Shown: positions 58,232-64,000 of the stretch, in pieces
Layout of the letters: every line of letters begins with the position of its first letter
Position numbering within the stretch: position 1 is the stretch's first letter
NCBI RefSeq assembly: GCF_030253575.1
Contig: NC_080565.1
Coordinates: forward strand, 4,560,001 to 4,624,000
Length of the DNA: 64,000 nt
Source: Rhododendron vialii
Lineage: Eukaryota; Streptophyta; Magnoliopsida; Ericales; Ericaceae
Reading direction: 5' to 3'
Notes under the pieces: generated by a model
Told to the model about the DNA's origin: nothing
Database searches by the model: none
What the model saw: only the letters and a program-made list of their open reading frames with translations
Translations under genes and position numbers: made by a program

Positions 58232-58536
58232 AGGGCATCTCCAGCCTTTCACTCATATTTTTCCTTAAATTAGAGTCAAATTTTGGGTAAAATTCTATTT
58301 TGGATAAGACACATCTCTAACCATCAAATCCAAATTTTACACATTTCTCTCTTTCTCTCTCTCTAACTAGCCGTTGGAGAAATGGATCAAGGCAAAAGTT
58401 GTCTCAAATTTGGGCAAAAAAATGGGTAAAATCCAAAATGGGGAAATGTTTGGGTCAAAACTTGGAGAGAGATTTTTGTGATTTTTGTCATATTTTTAAA
58501 TTTGAATATTAAAATGGGTCAAGACTGGAGATGCTC
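58232..58536. mobile_element. MITE in the kelch gene promoter
   Basis: Ends GGGCATCTCCAGCC and the complement of GACTGGAGATGCTC, with inner inverted similarity (GGGTAAAATTC / GGGTAAAATCC regions). Flanks are TTA and TAA, not an exact direct duplication. Sits about 150 bp upstream of the kelch ATG. Tourist-like by terminus; class tentative. Confidence 0.65.
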
Positions 58537-59138
58537 TAAACTGTTACTCCATAAAGGATGGTTTATAATTTTAAGGAAAAGTTTGAGGCTCTGTTTGGAA
58601 CTTAAGGAAAGGAAAAGAAAGGAAAGGAAAATAAGAGGAAAATGGGAGAGAAAATTTACTATTCACTACACTCAAAATCTTTATTTTCTTCTCTCTTTCT
58701 CTGCAACCAAACAATAGGAGAGAAAATTCTTTAATTTTCCTTTTTTTTTTTCCTGAGCTGCAAACAAAGCCTTAAAATATTTAACAGAGAAGAAGAAGAA
58801 GAGCCGGATCAAAAAAAAAAATAGAGAAGAAGAGGAGGAGTGGATCACCACCACACCTATACAAAAACACACACACAAACCATCAGAACCACCAGAAACC
58901 CCCAATTTCGAATTTCAAAGAGATGAACACTAAAAAGAAACAAGAAGAAGAAGATGAACATCAATAACAGATCGGATTAGGGAGAGAGAGAGAGATCGGG
59001 GGGAGGGGGATGTTCACCATGATCGCAGAGCAGCAGCAGCTTCTTCTTCTCCTTCTCTCTCACTCTTCTGCCTTTCTCTCAAGAGGAAAAATGATTTGGT
59101 GCATGTGTGAGTCGTGTGGACTTGGAGACTGAAGGGAC
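58537..59138. other. Intergenic, possible small MITE, purine tracts
   Basis: At about 58585-58770 ends GGCTCTGTTTGGAAC and GCAAACAAAGCC bracket GGAAAGGAAA-rich sequence, a probable small MITE. GA/GAA tracts follow. The (CT)n-type frame on the - strand near 59014-59060 is not a gene. Confidence 0.45.
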
Positions 59139-59495
59139 AGCAGCGTGCTGTCCCGGTCGAGGGGGCCCCGTTCCGGTCTCGCTTCAACGATCGGAAACAT
59201 TCATTTCGTAGAGCTCGTCGAGTTGAACAAGTATGCAAAAAATCAGTTTGATCGGCTATCTTTAAGTACTTGATCGAAACACATAAATTTTGCCAATAAT
59301 GGGTTCTAATAGATTTGATCCAGTGTTTCGGATCCATTTTTTTCAAGATAAAAAGGTTTCAATAAAGCACTTAATGATATCCGATCGAGCTGATTTTTTT
59401 GCATGTTGGTTCAACTCGACGAGCTCTACGAAGTGAATGTTTCTGATCGTCGGAGCAAGACTGGAGCGCCCCCTCGGCCGGGACAGCAGCCCCTA
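59139..59495. mobile_element. Second copy of the Mutator-type foldback MITE
   Basis: Inverted arms share GTAGAGCTCGTCGAGTTGAA, ATGCAAAAAATCAG and the GGGACAGCAGC terminus with 23364-23731; the central loop also matches (GATCCAGTGTTTCGGATCC). No clean target duplication was found here, and the left end looks altered (GACAGCAGCGTGCTGTC). Confidence 0.8.
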
Positions 59496-59970
59496 AGTCC
59501 GAGGGCTTGAGATCCTCTATCCGACTCTTGCCTGTCCGACTCCCTGTCCCAGCCTTCAACATGTGACACCTGTCCCCCTTTAACTTATCCTCTAACCCTG
59601 TTACAATCTAGTTAACCCCCCAATTCTTTTCCTACTCCCCCATTTTACTAGTTCCCTACTTCCATTTCTTTTCAAAACCAGGTTCCACAAGAAACTATTC
59701 CTCACTTCTGTTTCTTGTTACAATTGCCGCATTCTTTTTCTGCAACTGAACATATGCACTATTTAACCAAAAATAAATAAATAAATTACTCCCCTGTCTC
59801 TAATCTTCTCTCTCATCCTATCTCAACTAAATAAAAAAAATTAATTATAACTTTTAATTGATAATGCTATTTTTATGCAATATAAATCTTGCTTAATATA
59901 TCTCAATAAGCTATTTTAAATGATAAAACATAGCAAATCTATATACCTAAGCGATCTAGGATTTTTCAAT
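59496..59970. other. Possible 5' LTR region of the copia fossil
   Basis: AT-rich sequence directly upstream of the primer-binding site, where a 5' LTR should be. I could not find a matching 3' copy, so the LTR is not demonstrated. Confidence 0.3.
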
Positions 59971-62900
59971 TGGTATCAGAGCGGGTCGCTCGTAATCTAT
60001 AGAAAGTTTTTCCTGTGCAGATCCTTATTTACGATGAACATGGATACGAATATGAACCACTCTTCCAGTCGTATACCGATTCTGGATAGTGAGAATTTCG
60101 ATTATTGGAAATCAAGGATAAAAGCTATTATGAGATCAGTTGATGAAGAAATATGGAATTCATGTATCGATGGATACGTATGTCCTGTGAAAATCGTAGA
60201 AGGGAAAGAGGTTTCAAAATTAACTTCTGAGTTGTCTGTCAAAGAAAAGGCAAAGCTACAAGCAAATAATCGAGCCTTGGATTTTTTATTCACTACTGTA
60301 GATGTGAATGAGCATTGTAAGATTGTCAACTGTGAAATTGCGAAAGAAGCGTAGGATATTTTAGTAACATGTCATGAAGGATCTTATGTGGTCAAACAAT
60401 AGAAGCTACAAAGGCTTACAACTTAGTTTGAGATGATCAGAATGGATGTAGATGAGACATTCAATCAATACTACTCAGGGCTGATCTCCATTGTCAACAA
60501 CTGTGAAACCCTAGGTGAGCCTATTCCTCCTTTTCGAGTTATTAAAAAAAATTTAAGGTCTTTGCCTGAAAGGTTTAAAATGAAAGTCATTATGCTACAA
60601 GGAAAATGAAAACTTTCAGAAAAATCTATTGAGGAAATTGTTGGTATTCTTCAAACGTATGAAGCAGATATGTTGCAATCTGAATCTCACAATTCAAAAA
60701 TAAAACCTTCGGCTAAGTTGATTGCTTTTCCTAGTTTTCAAAGCGAGAATAAAGATTCAGATAACAACGATGATTATGATCTTGAAGCTATGACTATTTT
60801 TACAGAACAATTCAAAAAGCTTTTTAAGAAGAAACCAACTGATAATAATTTTACTAATAAAAAATCTAATAACAAAGGAAAACTTGAATCTTCTAATGGA
60901 AAGGATAAAAAGGGGATAAAGGTCCACCCTTAGGGCCAAAATGCTAAGAATGTCATGGGTATGGACATGTGGCCCATGAATGTATCAACAAACTGAAGAA
61001 GACAAATTTCAAGGCAAACATCACCTGGGATGACGACAATGAGTCTGAAAAATCTAGGGAAGAAAAAGAATATAACTCTAATTTTATTGCTTTTGGGGCG
61101 TCAATGCATTCGCATGATAGTGATCACAAATCTTCCGATGACACTGATGATGAGGAAGGCGATGAGTTTGAGGATAGTCATGAGCTAAGAGAAAAATATG
61201 ACTATTTGTACAAGGAGAGTCTGAAAATCAACAAGACAAATCTCAAACTAGCTGAGAAGTATAAGAATGCAAATATGGAGTCGGCAAAAGTGCAAGACCA
61301 GTTTCATGAGCAAAAAGGAGTATTAACTTTGGCCATAGAAGAAAGAGATATTCTCAGAAAAGAAGTTGTGGAGCTTAAAGAGAATATCATGTCTTTGAGT
61401 GAGCTGAACACATTACATGAAGGTAAAATCAAAAAGTTAAAAGTTAAATATTGAACTTGAAGCTAACAATGTTTTTGAGCAATTGAATACAAGTTCAAAG
61501 AAATTAGATGACATTCTTGGTGTTCAAAGACCAACAAGTGACAAGTCAAGTCTTGGCTTTCATGGAGCTTCATTATCAAATCCTCATGTAAGTAAAGTGA
61601 TTGTGGTGAAACCTAAAGAGGTAACTCATAAATCTCAAATCATAAACATTGCAAAGAAACCTCATGATGTTAAGAAAGCTAATGTTGTAAAATTTGTTCC
61701 CACATGTCATTACTGTAATGTTAAGGGTCACATTAGACCTAACTGCTTCAAATTGCATGGATATCCTTCCATTGTTTTTGAATCTTTTGATCATGTGAAC
61801 CGCAATAATATCATCCATATTAAGACTTCTAGTAAACATGGCAATGTTCAAAAATTTGGCCTAATAATGCTAAATATGAGAATGTTGGAAATATGACTTT
61901 TAGAGATATGCGGCATAAACATAGTAACACGACATTTAAGGATATGAAACCTCAACCTATGCCTAACATCAAGTAGTTCCTGTTAAAACAAGATCTATTT
62001 GGGTGAGTGATGCAGGGTGAATTCTAGAAAAATCCTAGTACAATTTTATTCAGTTAGATTTAGTCCCTTATTTCATATGTTTTCATTTGGCAAGAATTTT
62101 CTAGAAGTATTTCGTTTCCTAATTTGATTTGATCTAGTATTCCTATTATGTCGGATGCTTGGTCATGAAGAAGTAGATTTGATTTTATTTCCTAAAGTTT
62201 ATTTTTAGTATTTTAGAAAGGCTAACTAGGTTTAGGAATTCTACCATTATAAATAATGATGTAAGCCTCTTGGCTAGGAGAGTTGATTAATATATTGAGT
62301 GTTTTCATAAGAGAGAGTATCTCGTTTTTCCTATAATTCTATTAATCTGCGGGTTATTAGATTGTGGAAGAGTTGTTCTTTACTCGTGGGGGTGATTCTG
62401 TTCTTGTTCACGTTTCTAGCTGCATCAGTGAGGAAGTCAAACTTGCGACCTTATACAAATTTGTCTATCACCACTCTTGATGACACTGGACCAACTGGGG
62501 AAGTTGACCTCGCCTTTTGAGGCTTGCTCTCGTGTTCATAGTCTAGGTTGTTTTTCAATGCTTAACGTGTTCCTAGAGCTATGAGTAGAATCGTTTATCT
62601 AGTTTTATTGCTTCTATTGTTTAGCATCTTACATTTATTTGTTTGCAGCCTGGAATTTATCTTTTATTTAAAAAAAAAACATTCAAATATTTTAAATTCT
62701 TCAAAAAGATTTTTTTATGCACTGTGTGTCTTGAGACCTTAGTTACCTGCTAAAGGATTCATTTGAGTATTTAACATGGCATGCACAATTAGTTTGATTT
62801 TAGTCATGGAATACATCTGAAAGTTAAGTGTGTCATTTTACATGGTTCTGTGATCTTCACCAATACACGCCAGTGTCTGATAGATTGCATGCTAAGGTCT

Positions 62901-63330
62901 GTTATTTCTCATGTACCCTGCTAATCTATCTTCTATACTCCCTCGACGATTGACCATTTTGCGCAATATAGATAGACTAGTGGATTCCATGTTCTATGCA
63001 TTTAAATGAAAAATAGAGGAGGAGAAGAGAGTGAATGTGAAATATGTGAGTTGATATTGCTTATCCGGGCATTCATTGAGTAACCGAGCAATTGGGGTGA
63101 GGTATTCTCACTTTGAGCGTTCGTGTCAAAAAATGGATAGACCTTGTGAAGGCATCCGTGTTGGACCATTTGCTTAGTAACCGGGGGTTAGGTATGAGAT
63201 ACTCTTACTCTCAATTTTTGCGTCAAACTGCAGTGGGGTAAAAAGAAAAAAAAAACACAGTTATGAATTTCTATTAAATATTTATTAGAAGAAAAATTCA
63301 TTGATTGAGGGGGAGTTGTGTTTTGTTCTG
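59971..63330 (+). mobile_element. Ty1/copia LTR retrotransposon fossil (broken)
   Basis: A primer-binding site TGGTATCAGAGC (initiator-Met tRNA type, 59971-59982) precedes gag-like coding with the copia-type N-terminal domain (PILDSENFDYWKSRI) and a CCHC zinc knuckle (CHYCNVKGHIRPNC, near 61705). An acidic, coiled-coil middle part is encoded at 60969-61454. A purine-rich GAGGGGGAG near 63308 is a candidate polypurine tract. No protease, integrase or reverse transcriptase was recognised, so it is a gag-only or largely deleted member. It carries several breaks and a nested solo LTR (62008-62427). Its age is not measurable here because paired LTRs are missing. Confidence 0.75.
62008..62427. mobile_element. 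Solo LTR with 5-bp target duplication, nested in the copia fossil
   Basis: A 420-bp unit starting TGATGCAG and ending CTGCATCA (perfect 8-bp inverted termini of TG...CA type), flanked by GTGAG at 62003-62007 and 62428-62432. A TATAAATAA promoter-like site occurs near 62250. The size, termini and 5-bp duplication are those of an LTR left by recombination between the two LTRs of a retrotransposon. Confidence 0.85.
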
Positions 63331-63801
63331 TGGCATGTTTAGTCTTATCATTTTTGCATGGTTTGACTTCGTGAGGGGGAGATAGTTGAATAGCCCAGGG
63401 TTACATGAGAAACCTCGCTTTTAAATGATGATCTTGATGGCTATGACGTGTCACACACACACCTCTGTCACGGACTCATGTATCATGTGCATTTACTTTT
63501 TCAATATTTTCATGATTGATTTCAAATTAATTGCACATGTTCGTTAAATAAGTTCATATTCATCAAGTCTCATAACGGAGAACTTGCTGCTCAATTGGTA
63601 CTACAATGCTGCATGTTTTTCGGGTTATTTTAAAAGTTTTTTTTGTTGTTCCTTTCGTTGGTTCAGCAATTAATTGTGGTGGTAGTAGTATATTATTGGT
63701 TCATATTTTTGGGATAGTCAGTTTTTTGGTTTAGTTGGCACTTTGCTATCGTTTATGCATTTTGGCTGTTCTTGTTGGTGTTTTAAACTAATCACGTGCA
63801 T
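63331..63801. other. Flank right of the copia fossil
   Basis: No gene or clear LTR was recognised; T-rich sequence. Confidence 0.35.
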
Positions 63802-64000
63802 GGCTTATCCAAAGGAGTTTGAACAAAATTGGAAAAATCTCATCAAACAATTCGATCAACAGGGCAATGATTGGCTAGTTAGATTGTACGAGGAGAGGCA
63901 CAGATAGGTACCGGCATTTCTTAAGGATATCTTTTGGGTGGGGATGTCAACAACCCAACGAAACGAGAGCATGAATTCCTACGTACTTTCACGGATACAT
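63802..64000 (+). pseudogene. FAR1/FHY3-type (MULE) transposase fragment, runs off the window
   Basis: The frame encodes FEQNWKNLIKQFDQQGNDWL, LYEERHR, a TAG where the family has Trp (63907-63909), then VPAFLKDIFWVGMSTTQRNE and SMNSYV. This is the C-terminal part of the MULE transposase domain of FAR1-related sequence proteins (consensus WVPAYLKDTFWAGMSTTQRSESMN). It could be a decayed host FRS gene or a piece of a Mutator-like transposon; the window ends before this can be settled. Confidence 0.8.

Noticed and set aside
1-64000. CRISPR arrays, bacterial operons or phage genes
   Set aside because: Introns, snRNA, SINEs and MITEs show plant nuclear DNA; the repeats seen do not have regular spacers.

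Overview
This is a stretch of a flowering-plant nuclear genome, most likely a eudicot. It is AT-rich, its genes carry spliceosomal introns with GT/AG borders, and the gaps are full of plant mobile elements: Tourist-, Stowaway-, hAT- and Mutator-type MITEs, SINEs including an Au-type copy, L1-type LINE ends, and a Ty1/copia fossil with a nested solo LTR. Species cannot be told from the sequence. All exon borders were read by eye from frame, phase and splice consensus.

Layout. 0-6 kb: the 3' part of a + strand gene that looks like plant UPF0739/C1orf74 (DUF4504). 6-8.7 kb: microsatellite, SINE and two small DNA elements with clear target-site duplications. 8.9-16.1 kb: a complete five-exon fructokinase on the - strand whose introns are swollen by MITEs, a SINE and tandem duplications. 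16.3-24 kb: gene-poor, with several foldback elements, two placed in TA microsatellites and one nested in another MITE. 24-28.7 kb: a short FAR1-related factor (+). 29.8-30 kb: a U2 snRNA-like sequence (-) with a TATA box. 30.6-34.3 kb: a complete 15-exon alpha-galactosidase (-). 34.4-41 kb: Stowaway MITEs, an Au SINE and a LINE end. 41.1-43.6 kb: a complete GPI-anchored beta-1,3-glucanase (GH17 plus X8).

45-52 kb is a field of broken host genes: the last exons of an N-acetylglucosamine kinase-like gene, a LINE end, a 5'-truncated copy of the neighbouring glucanase split by a MITE, the first exons of an alpha-tubulin, and a lone last exon of RNA polymerase subunit 9. Between the tubulin and the subunit-9 exon lie about 2 kb packed with a palindromic motif (core ATATAACGTTATAT) and a separate motif of about 45 bp in direct and inverted copies; I cannot assign this block to a known element and regard it as the best candidate for something undescribed. 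55.1-58.1 kb: a two-exon kelch-type protein (-) with a MITE just upstream. 59.9-63.4 kb: Ty1/copia fossil. The last 200 bases hold a FAR1/MULE transposase-like fragment.

The intact genes are ordinary housekeeping, sugar- or wall-related genes (fructose phosphorylation, alpha-galactoside hydrolysis, callose-type glucan hydrolysis) plus one regulator. Nothing suggests an operon or shared pathway.
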